DNA of 64,000 nt from Ignavibacteria bacterium (GCA_016707005.1 JADJIQ010000004.1:62001-126000), one strand, 5' to 3'. Positions 22,834 to 30,742 are shown, counted from the first letter of the stretch. Translations and numbers: made by a program. The notes: a model not told the origin generated them from the letters alone.

Positions 22834-23994
22834 ATGGCGTCAAACGTCCCCCTGTCGAAGAACATCCTGGATCTCGTGGTTGTCCGCGACCCAAAAGTGA
22901 AGTCGCGCTACAAGAACGGCCAGAAGACCCCGATCACGAATTTCATCGAAGACTACATGAACGGTCGGGTCGACGTAACGGTTGACGTTCAGACGCTGTT
23001 GCAAAGTCGGGAAGCCTACTTCAACTACGACATCGTAGGCCACCACATCGGTTTCATCTTCAACAAGTTCATCCCGCAGCTCGCCATCCACTCCAAGAAG
23101 CAGGATGAGCGTATCGTTCGTGATCACTATGATCGTCGTAACGACTTCTTCAAGGGCTTCCTTGGAGAGCGCATGATCTACACATCTGCCTTCTACAAGA
23201 CCGGCCAAGAGTCGCTTACAGAAGCCCAAGACAACAAGCTCAACCTCGTTAGCCAGAAGCTCCAACTCAAGAAGGGCGAACGCCTTCTCGACATCGGTTG
23301 CGGTTGGGGAACGTTGGTTGCGCACACGGCGAAGTACTTCGGAACAGATTCAACCGGTATCTCCATCGCTCAAGCAGGTGTTGATCATGGTAATGCCCAG
23401 ATCGCCGAATGGGGCGTAAAGGACACAGCACGTTGCCTTCGAATGGACTATCGCGCGATCCCTCAGGACAAGTACGACAAGATCACGTGTCTTGAAATGG
23501 CTGAGCACGTAGGTGTGAAGTACTTCCAGCGTTTCATGAATCAGATCCACGGCCTCTTGAAGGACGATGGTCTGTTCTATCTTCAGATCGCCGGACTCAA
23601 GGCAGGTATTCACAAAGAGTCGCTCATCTGGGGCGCCTTCATGAATGAGTACATCTTCCCTGGCGCCGATGCCAGCATGCCACTCTCCTTCGTGGTGGCA
23701 CGTTTGGAAAAGGCCGGCTTCGAGATCCACAGCGTTGAGAATGTTGGGATCCACTACTCACAGACCATCCAACAGTGGTATGACAATTGGATGGCAAACC
23801 GTGACGCAGTCTATGACGAGTACGGTCAGTGGTGGTATCGTTGCTGGGAGATCTTCCTTGGCTGGTCTGTTGACATCGCCAAGCAGGGCAACTCAACGGC
23901 CTTCCAGATCGTCTGCAACAAGAACCGCGAAACCTTCGATCGTCGCCGTTGGATCGGTGGCGTCAACATGGGAGAGTTCGACTTCAAGGGATAA
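22834..23994 (+). CDS. Cyclopropane-fatty-acyl-phospholipid synthase family SAM methyltransferase
   Basis: A 386-residue member of the CFA synthase family. It has the substrate-side HYDRRNDFFKGFLGERMIYTSAFY region, the SAM-binding LLDIGCGWGTLVAHTAKYFG motif, and the CLEMAEHVGVKYFQRFM segment that contributes to the bicarbonate-binding active site. It transfers a methylene or methyl group to unsaturated phospholipid acyl chains in the membrane. The ATG at 22834 is favoured, although the frame is open to 22759; neither has a strong ribosome binding site. Length is normal for the family. Cyclopropane, hydroxy or methyl-branched product cannot be decided. Confidence 0.85.
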   Translation: MASNVPLSKNILDLVVVRDPKVKSRYKNGQKTPITNFIEDYMNGRVDVTVDVQTLLQSREAYFNYDIVGHHIGFIFNKFIPQLAIHSKKQDERIVRDHYDRRNDFFKGFLGERMIYTSAFYKTGQESLTEAQDNKLNLVSQKLQLKKGERLLDIGCGWGTLVAHTAKYFGTDSTGISIAQAGVDHGNAQIAEWGVKDTARCLRMDYRAIPQDKYDKITCLEMAEHVGVKYFQRFMNQIHGLLKDDGLFYLQIAGLKAGIHKESLIWGAFMNEYIFPGADASMPLSFVVARLEKAGFEIHSVENVGIHYSQTIQQWYDNWMANRDAVYDEYGQWWYRCWEIFLGWSVDIAKQGNSTAFQIVCNKNRETFDRRRWIGGVNMGEFDFKG

Positions 23995-23999
23995 GGGGC

Positions 24000-24401
24000 A
24001 TGGCAAAAGCCGAAATCAAAACGAAACAAACGGAACAGTCCGTATCAGACTTTTTAGCGCGCATTCCCAACGAGGGAATGCGCGCTGATTGTTTAACGGT
24101 ACTCAAACTCATGAAGAAGCTTACCAAGTGCGAACCCAAGATGTGGGGAGCCAGCATTGTTGGCTTCGGTACCCTTCATCTCAAGTACGCTTCCGGTCGC
24201 GATGTCGACTGGTTCCCCATGGGCTTCTCACCCCGCGCCGCAAACCTGACCATCTATCTGCACGGCGGCTTCGAGCAACACGAAGACCTCCTCGCCAAGC
24301 TCGGAAAATTCAAAGCCGGCAAAGGATGCCTTTACGTCAAGAAGCTCACGGACATCGATGTGAAGGTGCTCCAGCAAATTCTTAGTTACGTAGTTACTTA
24401 G
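24000..24401 (+). CDS. DUF1801 domain protein
   Basis: A 133-residue soluble protein with the DUF1801 (YdhG-like) signature: VSDFLARIPNEGMRADCLTVL near the start, then EPKMWGASIVGFGTLHLKYASGRDVDWFPMGFSPR and LTIYLHG. The fold is related to iron-chaperone/frataxin-like small domains, but no function is established. The ATG at 24000 follows an AAGGGATAAGGGG purine stretch and lies 5 bp after the methyltransferase stop, so the two are probably cotranscribed. The last codons (LSYVVT-stop) are encoded by an 8-bp TTAGTTAC-type tandem repeat, and the stop codon TAG is part of a repeat unit. Confidence 0.8.
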   Translation: MAKAEIKTKQTEQSVSDFLARIPNEGMRADCLTVLKLMKKLTKCEPKMWGASIVGFGTLHLKYASGRDVDWFPMGFSPRAANLTIYLHGGFEQHEDLLAKLGKFKAGKGCLYVKKLTDIDVKVLQQILSYVVT

Positions 24402-24505
24402 TTACGCAGTTACTCTAGCACTCTAACAATCTAGCACTCTAACAATCTAGCACTCTAGCACTCTAACCCTCTAACGCAGGGCCTCCCGCACCCTAGCACT
24501 CACAA
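24384..24505 (+). repeat. 8-bp tandem repeat array between convergent gene ends
   Basis: Units TTAGTTAC/GTAGTTAC/GCAGTTAC are followed by TCTAGCAC/TCTAACAA units. The array starts inside the DUF1801 gene and supplies its TAG stop. It fills the 69-bp gap and also supplies the stop of the convergent phnE (TAG read from TCTAACGC on the minus strand). A further related word (CCCTAGCACTCACAACA) lies inside phnE's last codons. The TCTAGCAC unit also forms the array at 57902-57979. Confidence 0.85.
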
Positions 24506-25478
24506 CATCCAAGATCCAGACAACGGCTGTGATGAGGATCACGAGGGTGCCCACTTCATGATAGCGAGCAAGACCTTGGTACTGCGTGAGGAGTGTACCG
24601 ATCCCGCCGCCCCCCACAAAGCCGATGATGGTTGCCATGCGGACGTTGATGTCCCAGCGGTAGATGGTGAATGAGAGGAAGGGGATCACACATTGCGGGA
24701 CGATGGCGAACCAGAGGACCTGGATGCGATTTGCACCGGTGGCAGATATAGCCTCAATAGGTCCGGCATTGACGTCTTCGATCTGTTCGCTGTATTGTTT
24801 GGTAAGTGAGGCAACGGTGTGGATGACCAGAGCAAGCATACCGGCGAATGGTCCGATCCCGACCCATACACTGAAGATGATGGCCCAAATGATAGGCTCC
24901 ATCGAACGCATGATGTTGAGGATGATGCGAAGCCCCATGTAGATGGTTTTGCCGAGGGGACTGGTGGCCATCACGTTGCGAGCGGCAGGGAAGCTTAGGA
25001 GGAAGCTCAGGGGGACGGCAACCACGGTTGCCATAAAGGCTGTGAAGATCGTTACAACCATCGCTGCAAGTGCTTCACCGATCACGTCGAACTCAGGAGT
25101 GAGGAGTGCACCGAAGATGCGTCCGGCACCCTGGAGTCCTTCGCCGGAAAGAAACTCGATCGGCGAGATATCGGTGATGATCCATCCGCCGATGATACAC
25201 GTTGTGAGGGCGATCCATCCGAGATGCGTAACGATGGTGCGGGCTTGGCCTTCCGGAACGTCCAGGCCTGTGTAGAGTCGACCCAACGAGGCCCCACGCA
25301 CGATTCCGATCAATGCCCACACAATTGCACCGCCAATGATGATCCCCATCGACAGCGGACCAAATGCCCATGGCTTCCCATCCAACAAGGATGGGAGTAT
25401 GACTCTCTCGATCAGCGCCACTACCGTAGCACCAAGCAAAAGATCGATCACGATGGACATCAATTTCTTCACTAGCAC
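24471..25478 (-). CDS. phnE: Phosphonate-type ABC transporter permease (PhnE family)
   Basis: A 335-residue inner-membrane permease with a binding-protein-dependent transport domain. It is hydrophobic throughout, with an EAA-type loop near residue 215 (EDVNAGPIEAISATGANRIQVLWFAIVPQ) that contacts the ATPase. The C-terminal WDINVRMATIIGFVGGGGIG is diagnostic for PhnE. It moves phosphonate, phosphate or a related anion across the membrane. The GTG start at 25478 lies 1 bp after phnC's stop, with GGAG 10 bases upstream; an ATG at 25460 is an alternative. No substrate-binding PhnD gene is present nearby, so specificity is open. Its 3' end runs into an 8-bp repeat array. Confidence 0.85.
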   Translation of the reverse strand: MLVKKLMSIVIDLLLGATVVALIERVILPSLLDGKPWAFGPLSMGIIIGGAIVWALIGIVRGASLGRLYTGLDVPEGQARTIVTHLGWIALTTCIIGGWIITDISPIEFLSGEGLQGAGRIFGALLTPEFDVIGEALAAMVVTIFTAFMATVVAVPLSFLLSFPAARNVMATSPLGKTIYMGLRIILNIMRSMEPIIWAIIFSVWVGIGPFAGMLALVIHTVASLTKQYSEQIEDVNAGPIEAISATGANRIQVLWFAIVPQCVIPFLSFTIYRWDINVRMATIIGFVGGGGIGTLLTQYQGLARYHEVGTLVILITAVVWILDVVSARVREALR

Positions 25479-25479
25479 A

Positions 25480-26244
25480 TTAACGAATCTCCACTTCCAC
25501 CGCGTCTTCACCATAGATGGTTGTGAACCATTCTTCCGTGATGTCATGGGGCGATCCATTGAACACCATGATGCCATCCTTCAGAGCGATCACTCGAGTT
25601 GCGTATTGACGAACAAGGGACAAGAAGTGAAGATTGCAGATCACTGTTGTTCCCATGTCCTTATTGATACGCTCAAGGTAGGTCATCACAGAGTGTGAGG
25701 TTGACGGATCGAGTGAGGCAACCGGTTCATCGGCCAAGAGCATGCGTGGTTGTTGCATCAACGCTCGCGCAATGGCAACACGTTGTTGTTGTCCGCCCGA
25801 GAGGGCATCAGCTCTGACGGTTGACTTTTCCGCGATACCTACAACACGCAGAGCTTCAAGCGCACGTGTGCGGAGTTCGTCGGAGAACCGACCAAGCATT
25901 GCAGCAACGGTGCCGGTTGACCCTAGAGCCCCATACAACACATTGTTCAGGACGCTGTGTCGGGGGATAAGGTTGAAGTGTTGAAAGATCATCCCGATCT
26001 GACCGCGGTGTTTACGCAGGGCATCATTTGCGATGTGCGTTACATCCTGGCCGTCGAAGGTGATCGATCCGCCCGTTGGTTCGATGAGTCGGTTGAGGCA
26101 ACGCAGGAGAGTACTCTTGCCCGAACCAGACAAGCCGATGACAACGAGGAACTCCCCGGCTTCCACGTCGAAGGAAATTCCCTTGAGCGCTTGGAACCCG
26201 TTCGGATACGTATGTGTGAGGTCGCGTACCGAAAGCAATGGCAT
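25480..26244 (-). CDS. phnC: Phosphonate-type ABC transporter ATP-binding protein (PhnC family)
   Basis: A 254-residue ABC ATPase. Walker A is GLSGSGKST, the Q-loop segment is MIFQHFNLIPRHSVLNNVL, the signature is LSGGQQQR, Walker B is MLLADEPVASLD, and the H-loop region is VICNLHFLSLV. The FQHFNL/PVASLDP combination is typical of PhnC. It energises the permease encoded directly downstream. The ATG at 26244 begins MPLLSVRDLTHTYPNG; the upstream in-frame extension lacks family similarity. It lies 16 bp after the anti-sigma-like gene, so it appears to be the fourth gene of a sigma-factor operon, which is unusual for a nutrient transporter. Confidence 0.88.
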   Translation of the reverse strand: MPLLSVRDLTHTYPNGFQALKGISFDVEAGEFLVVIGLSGSGKSTLLRCLNRLIEPTGGSITFDGQDVTHIANDALRKHRGQIGMIFQHFNLIPRHSVLNNVLYGALGSTGTVAAMLGRFSDELRTRALEALRVVGIAEKSTVRADALSGGQQQRVAIARALMQQPRMLLADEPVASLDPSTSHSVMTYLERINKDMGTTVICNLHFLSLVRQYATRVIALKDGIMVFNGSPHDITEEWFTTIYGEDAVEVEIR

Positions 26245-26260
26245 GGCGCAAGATACGGTG

Positions 26261-26698
26261 TTAGGCCGTCTCCATCCGCCATATCCCAACACCGATGAGG
26301 ATCAACACGGGTAAACCCCAGAGCGCCCAGCTGCCATCCAGTTCGGGAGCGGAGAATGTGAATGACGTAGAAGCTGAATCGGAAAAGGCAACAAATACAA
26401 CGGAGAGTCCAACCGCAAAAATCACAGCACCGAGAAGTCCACCATATTTCAGGATCCAGATCAAGGACCGATTTGGAGCAGGAACGTTCTCTACCCGACT
26501 CATGATCGTAGAAATCATGTCGGGCTGTGGTGCCTGATACAACATGTGCTGGTATGACTCGCGAAGTCTCTGTTCTCCGGAAAGCATCAACCGCAATGTT
26601 TCATCTCCCCAAAGCGATTGGGCTTCTGCCCATTCTGATGGGGTGAGTGAACCGTCAAGAAGTTTTGACAAAAGTTCGTGTTGATGAGTGTCAGGCAT
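26261..26698 (-). CDS. Membrane protein, putative anti-sigma factor
   Basis: A 145-residue protein: a soluble N-terminal ~80 residues (HELLSKLLDGSLTPSEWAEAQSLWGDETLRLML, the usual helical start of sigma-binding domains) and two membrane segments (about residues 83-106 and 123-140). It overlaps the ECF sigma gene by 8 bp. Size, topology and coupling fit an anti-sigma factor that sequesters the upstream sigma at the membrane. No zinc-binding histidine-cysteine motif is seen. Assignment rests mostly on gene order. Confidence 0.6.
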   Translation of the reverse strand: MPDTHQHELLSKLLDGSLTPSEWAEAQSLWGDETLRLMLSGEQRLRESYQHMLYQAPQPDMISTIMSRVENVPAPNRSLIWILKYGGLLGAVIFAVGLSVVFVAFSDSASTSFTFSAPELDGSWALWGLPVLILIGVGIWRMETA

Positions 26699-27254
26699 TG
26701 GTCAACTCCAGATCCGGACAACGCTTCAGGAGGGCTGTCCTCAATAACATTCTGCCTCTGTTGAGGCGGGTCTTCACCGTGCCAAGGGGCATGCCGGTGA
26801 TCTTTGCGATCTGTTCATATGAACATTCCTCGCCGTAGAAGAGCTCCATCACTGCAGCGTAGAGTGGGGGCATGAGGGACATCTCTTCACGAAGAACCTG
26901 TTCTACTGTTTCATTGCTTAATTCATCGAACACAGCCGGCTCTATCCACGACGGTGCCGTGTCCTCATCGAGTGATTGAGACAATGGCATTCTTTTCTGT
27001 TTTTGAAGCGCATTGAGACATGTGGTATAGACGATCCGGTAGAACCAGGTGGCAAAGGAGGAGCCCCTTCTGAAACTTGCTAAGGATGTATAGGCCTTGA
27101 CGAAGGAGTCCTGCACAAGATCCTCGGCCTCATGCACATTCTGCATCAGTCGTTCCGCCAGTGAGAGAGCCTTGCGTTGATATGCGGCAACCAACAAGCC
27201 ATAGGCCTGTTGGTCGCCGGATAACACACGATCGATGATCTCTGCGTCGGTCAT
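26691..27254 (-). CDS. RNA polymerase sigma factor, ECF/RpoE-like
   Basis: A 187-residue ECF sigma factor. Region 2 is in residues ~10-85 (AYGLLVAAYQRKALSLAERLMQ, EAEDLVQDSFVKAYTSLASF, FATWFYRIVYTTCLNALQKQKR) and region 4 in residues ~125-180 (LFYGEECSYEQIAKITGMPLGTVKTRLNRGRMLL). It probably controls a small envelope or stress regulon including its own operon. It overlaps the upstream gene by 4 bp (ATGA) and the downstream anti-sigma-like gene by 8 bp. The pair is unrelated in detail to the sigma operon at 16 kb. Confidence 0.92.
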   Translation of the reverse strand: MTDAEIIDRVLSGDQQAYGLLVAAYQRKALSLAERLMQNVHEAEDLVQDSFVKAYTSLASFRRGSSFATWFYRIVYTTCLNALQKQKRMPLSQSLDEDTAPSWIEPAVFDELSNETVEQVLREEMSLMPPLYAAVMELFYGEECSYEQIAKITGMPLGTVKTRLNRGRMLLRTALLKRCPDLELTNA

Positions 27255-27856
27255 TTCTTTTCGAGACGATTGGCGATCAAATGATAGCCGATAAGCCCTA
27301 TTCCGCCGAAGAGGAGGGAACTGGAGATAAAGACAAGGGGCTGGTGGTTTTCATTGATCATGGAAGAACTCACGATCACGAAGGCAACGAGCAGACCGAG
27401 ACCCACGCCGGCGAGCAACATACCAAAACGCAGAGCGCCATATTTCTTGCTTGATTCATCGGAGCGATCGATGAGGAGGGAAGGATCCATACCCTTCTCG
27501 ATCATGGCCATACGCAGCGCCCGCTTTGATTCGATGCCGCGCCAGACAACGAGGAAGGCACCGAGAATTGCGATGATCGGTATGAAGACACCGATGATCT
27601 CTTCGGGGTGGGTGCCACGTTGTTGATGAATGATCTCCGCTTCGCGAAGTTCGAAATCATGCTGTTTCTGCATACTGTCAAGTCGAAACTGTTCAGCCGT
27701 GGTGAGACCCTGGGAGTCCACCTGGGGGCTTACCGTTTCTTGGATCACCTTGCCATCCTTCGAGACGGTTGTTAGGGTACTGGTCGTTGTTGTCTGTTCA
27801 GAATGCAGAAGTGTCACGCCGAAGACTGTTAGGAGCACGATGAGTAGGTGTTTCAC
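27251..27856 (-). CDS. Membrane protein with DUF6249-like C-terminal region
   Basis: A 201-residue protein: signal peptide (HLLIVLLTVFGVTLLHS), a ~75-residue charged periplasmic part containing LDSMQKQHDFELREAEIIHQQRG, then three membrane segments with the cytoplasmic IESKRALRMAMIEKGMDPSLLI motif seen in DUF6249 proteins. The start is taken as GTG at 27856, preceded by AGGAA at a 6-base distance; upstream in-frame ATGs would overlap the divergent cmk gene. Its stop overlaps the sigma factor start (ATGA), so it leads the operon and may belong to the signalling unit. Function unknown. Confidence 0.7.
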   Translation of the reverse strand: MKHLLIVLLTVFGVTLLHSEQTTTTSTLTTVSKDGKVIQETVSPQVDSQGLTTAEQFRLDSMQKQHDFELREAEIIHQQRGTHPEEIIGVFIPIIAILGAFLVVWRGIESKRALRMAMIEKGMDPSLLIDRSDESSKKYGALRFGMLLAGVGLGLLVAFVIVSSSMINENHQPLVFISSSLLFGGIGLIGYHLIANRLEKK

Positions 27857-27919
27857 AGAAGTTCCTGATGAAGTGTGGAATTTCCCGTTTAGACAGCAAG
27901 AGTGGGTCAGGGTTTCACG

Positions 27920-27927
27920 TAGATTTG
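27920..27927 (+). promoter_or_regulatory. Putative -7 promoter element (TAGATTTG) for cmk
   Basis: TAGATTTG matches TAnnTTTG and lies 8 bases before the cmk ATG, which would give a very short leader. No convincing -33 TTG is seen at the usual distance. Confidence 0.35.
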
Positions 27928-27935
27928 TTGAGCCT

Positions 27936-28637
27936 ATGAAAAAGATCATCGTGACCATCGACGGACCTGCCGGAGCAGGAAAAAGCACAACGGCCAGACG
28001 CGTAGCAGAGCGCCTGGGGTATGTGTATATCGACACCGGCGCTATGTATCGAGCCATCACGCTTGCTGCATTGCGTCAAGGTACGCCGATGAACGACCAT
28101 GATCTCGGAGAGCTTGCCTCCGGAACCGAGATCCACATGGAACCGGGATTCAACGGGCAGACCGTGATGATGAACGGAGAAGACGTCACAAAGGCCATCA
28201 GGCAGGCAGACGTCACAAGTTCTGTGAGTCAGGTGAGTACGTTCCCAACTGTCCGCAGGGCGCTTGTTTTGCGTCAGCGCGCGATGGGCTTCAACGGTGG
28301 TGTTGTGATGGACGGCAGGGATATCGGGAGCGTTGTTTTCCCGAATGCCGAGGTCAAGGTCTTTCTTATCGCTGACCCGGAGGAGCGTATCCGACGTCGC
28401 CTTGCCGAAGCACTGGACCGAGGTGAGCAGATCGATGCCGACCAGGTACGTGCCCAGATCATGGGTCGGGATAAACTCGACAGCGAGCGTGCAGATAGCC
28501 CCCTGATCAAACCCGACGGAGCAACAGAGATCGACACCACACGTCTAACGATCGACAACCAGGTGGAGCAGATCCTCGAACTGGTACACGGATATCAAAA
28601 GACCTACGATCTGGTCTCAAAGTTTGGAAACTTCTGA
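27936..28637 (+). CDS. cmk: Cytidylate kinase
   Basis: A 233-residue P-loop nucleoside monophosphate kinase: Walker A GPAGAGKST at residues 10-18, then GYVYIDTGAMYRAITLAALR, the CMP-binding VVMDGRDIGSVVFPNAEVKVFL and the lid arginines in EERIRRRLAEALDRG. It phosphorylates CMP and dCMP in the cytosol, supplying nucleotides for nucleic acid and lipid synthesis. The ATG at 27936 is the family-typical start; the open frame upstream overlaps the divergent gene. ispH starts 1 bp after its stop, so cmk-ispH form an operon, an order also found in other bacteria. Confidence 0.93.
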   Translation: MKKIIVTIDGPAGAGKSTTARRVAERLGYVYIDTGAMYRAITLAALRQGTPMNDHDLGELASGTEIHMEPGFNGQTVMMNGEDVTKAIRQADVTSSVSQVSTFPTVRRALVLRQRAMGFNGGVVMDGRDIGSVVFPNAEVKVFLIADPEERIRRRLAEALDRGEQIDADQVRAQIMGRDKLDSERADSPLIKPDGATEIDTTRLTIDNQVEQILELVHGYQKTYDLVSKFGNF

Positions 28638-28638
28638 T

Positions 28639-29529
28639 ATGAACGTCTCGATCGACCGCTTCAGTGGCTTTTGCTGGGGTGTAGTGCGCACGGTACAGAT
28701 CGCCGAAGATCAACTCGCTGCAACACGAGCAGACAGGAATGTCTATGTCCTAGGGCATATCATTCACAATCCCAAAGAGATCCAACGGCTTGAGGATAAG
28801 GGGCTTACCACGATCACCTCGGACGATTTCCCGCGTCTGGCCCACTCCGGAGCCAAGGTGATCATCCGAGCCCATGGAGAGCCCCCTGAGACCTACCGAA
28901 AGGCATGGGAGTATGGGATCGAGATCGTGGATGCAACGTGTCCGGTAGTGACCAAGCTACAAGAACGTGTGCGGAAGTTTTGGGACCAGGACTATCAGAT
29001 CGTGATCTTCGGGAAGAAGGATCATGCCGAAGTTCTTGGAGTACGTGGCGTTGTCCACGACCAATGTGTGGTGATCTCAACGGTGGAAGAAGCAGAACAC
29101 CTGGTTGCACTCGGTAAGAAAACCGTGTTGTTCTCCCAGACAACCATGGACAGGCCAACCTTCATCGCCGTGCGTGATGTGTTAAAGGCCCGAATTGCCG
29201 AGCTCGTGGTTGACACCATGGAAGACATTGCCACCGAGTTTCACGCAAAGGATACCATCTGCGGTCAGGTAAGCGGCAGGGAAGGCCAATTGGCCAAATT
29301 CGCGGCCGAGAACGACGTGATCCTCTTCGTAGCCGGACGTGCCTCTTCAAACGGCAAGGTCTTGTATAACGTTGCTAAGGCAGCGAACCCCAGAACCTAC
29401 TTCGTAGAAACGACGGACGAGATCGACCCTTCATGGTTCGAAGGCGCATCATCCGTTGGGATCTCCGGAGCTACCAGCACCCCGCATTGGTATATGGAAG
29501 AGGTGAAGGAGTATTTGGCTAGTTACTAG
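28639..29529 (+). CDS. ispH: 4-hydroxy-3-methylbut-2-enyl diphosphate reductase
   Basis: A 296-residue Fe-S enzyme, the last step of the MEP pathway, which reduces HMBPP to IPP and DMAPP. The three cluster-binding cysteines are visible in FSGFCWGVVR, DATCPVVTKL and KDTICGQVSGRE. Other motifs are LGHIIHNPKEIQRL, RAHGEPPE and the C-terminal GISGATSTPHWYMEEV. The sequence class is the Bacteroidota-like IspH. It is coupled to cmk. Its last residues (LASY) and its TAG stop are encoded by TTACTAG tandem units that continue after the gene, an unusual junction. Confidence 0.93.
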   Translation: MNVSIDRFSGFCWGVVRTVQIAEDQLAATRADRNVYVLGHIIHNPKEIQRLEDKGLTTITSDDFPRLAHSGAKVIIRAHGEPPETYRKAWEYGIEIVDATCPVVTKLQERVRKFWDQDYQIVIFGKKDHAEVLGVRGVVHDQCVVISTVEEAEHLVALGKKTVLFSQTTMDRPTFIAVRDVLKARIAELVVDTMEDIATEFHAKDTICGQVSGREGQLAKFAAENDVILFVAGRASSNGKVLYNVAKAANPRTYFVETTDEIDPSWFEGASSVGISGATSTPHWYMEEVKEYLASY

Positions 29530-29757
29530 TTACTAGTTACTGGTTACTTGTTACTAGTTACTAGTTACTGGTTACTTGCTACTTGTTACGGGTTGCGAGT
29601 TTCAATTGTACATGCGGAATCAACGAAACGCAGATCTTATACGTCAATGGAATATTACCGGATGGTAATCACTCCAGAACACCTAATTTGTAACTAGTAA
29701 CTAGTAACTAGTAACTAGTAACTAGTAACTAGTAACTAGTAACTAGTAACTAGCCAA
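29515..29757 (+). repeat. Pair of 7-bp tandem repeat arrays in inverted orientation between ispH and ssrA
   Basis: The left array (29518-29600) has TTACTAG-type units with variants TTACTGG and TTACTTG. The right array (29690-29754) is an almost perfect run of GTAACTA units. The outer 26 bases of each side (29515-29540 and 29732-29757) are exact reverse complements, so the 243-bp region can fold into a long stem. The ~90-bp centre contains a small hairpin, ATTACC/GGTAAT (29654-29669). The left arm includes the end of ispH; the right arm ends 3 bp before the tmRNA. Confidence 0.9.
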
Positions 29758-29760
29758 CAC

Positions 29761-30126
29761 GGGGATGTAACGGTCTCGACGGGGTGAGGCGATCACGAAG
29801 ATGCGTGTCGAGCTACGCTGGTGGAGCTCGTTAATACAACTGGCGAAAACAAACATGCAGATAACTTCGGTTATCGCATGGCTGCTTAATTAAGTAGCTA
29901 TGCCATCGGACGGAAGGGTGCTTGTTACCTTCCTCTCCGGTGACGCTTTCTAACAAGCTGGCGTGCAGCTGAGCAACAGGGCATAGCGCGAGACAACACT
30001 GAGGCTGGCTGAATGGGACCTATCGATCGGTTACCCAATCGGTGAGAAAACGTAGATCGAAGACACACGTGGTAAGCTTCGGGTGGTCCACTTCGGACCC
30101 GGGTTCGACTCCCGGCATCTCCACCC
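29761..30126 (+). ncRNA. ssrA: Transfer-messenger RNA (tmRNA)
   Basis: The 5' end GGGGATG pairs with CATCTCC near the 3' end (30116-30122), making the tRNA-like acceptor stem. The T-arm is GGACCCGGGTTCGACTCCCG. The messenger part resumes at GGC and encodes GENKHADNFGYRMAA followed by TAA, so the full tag would be (A)GENKHADNFGYRMAA. The RNA rescues stalled ribosomes and marks the nascent chain for proteolysis. The CCA end does not seem to be encoded exactly (ACCCA). The MAA ending recalls Chlorobium-type tags, whereas many bacteria end in LAA. Confidence 0.93.
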
Positions 30127-30133
30127 ATCGTAA

Positions 30134-30206
<73 letters not shown>

Positions 30207-30223
30207 CGGTTACGGTTTCGTAA

Positions 30224-30286
30224 CGTTGGTGGTTGTTGATATCGCATGATCTTTGCGGTGATATCACCAACCACCATTACGTTTTT
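30224..30286 (+). terminator. Strong hairpin with T-run between tRNA-Gly and arsC (terminator and/or operator)
   Basis: TGGTGGTTGTTGATATC (30227-30243) pairs with GATATCACCAACCACCA (30260-30276), a 17-bp stem with one mismatch, and TTTTT follows at 30282-30286. This is a good intrinsic terminator for ssrA-tRNA. The right arm also contains a perfect 10-bp palindrome GTGATATCAC, and arsC begins immediately after the T-run, so the element may also act as an operator or attenuator for the arsenic genes. Confidence 0.65.
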
Positions 30287-30742
30287 ATGCCCTCTAATCC
30301 TCGTAAGATGAACGTCCTCTTCCTTTGCACCGGCAATTCGTGTCGCTCACAAATGGCGGAAGGCTGGGCCCGAACGTTACTCTCGGATACCTGTGTTGCC
30401 TACTCGGCCGGTATAGAAGCACATGGCCTGAATCCTATGGCCGTCCGTGTGATGTCGGAAGTAGGCATTGATATCACCACACAACTCTCCCAGACGATCG
30501 ATGATCTCCCTAAGATCGCGTGGGACCTCGTGGTAACGGTCTGCGACTCCGCAAGGGAACGTTGCCCATACCTGCCTGGCGTAGCCATCACCGTCCACCA
30601 TTCGTTTGACGATCCTCCTGCCGAAGCCAAGGGTCTTCCGGAGCAAGAGGCTCTCGAAGTGTATCGTCGAGTTCGCGACGAGATCAAGAGTTTCGTTGTG
30701 GCACTGCCGGCATATTTCACGCCCATAACAGAGTCGGCATGA
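30287..30742 (+). CDS. arsC: Thioredoxin-type arsenate reductase (low-molecular-weight phosphatase fold)
   Basis: A 151-residue protein of the LMW tyrosine phosphatase/ArsC family: P-loop LCTGNSCRSQMAEG, then YSAGIEAHGLNPMAV, and the redox-cysteine pair in VTVCDSARERCPYLPG; the DP segment is HHSFDDPPAEAKG. Three cysteines in this layout reduce arsenate to arsenite using thioredoxin. An ATG at 30308 (MNVLFLCTGNSC) is an equally possible start and closer to family length. The gene overlaps the ACR3 gene by 4 bp. No ArsR regulator is next to it. Confidence 0.88.
   Translation: MPSNPRKMNVLFLCTGNSCRSQMAEGWARTLLSDTCVAYSAGIEAHGLNPMAVRVMSEVGIDITTQLSQTIDDLPKIAWDLVVTVCDSARERCPYLPGVAITVHHSFDDPPAEAKGLPEQEALEVYRRVRDEIKSFVVALPAYFTPITESA

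Noticed and set aside
29515..29757. Repeated units resembling a CRISPR array
   Set aside because: Units are 7 bp with no unique spacers and no cas genes are nearby; they are simple tandem arrays.
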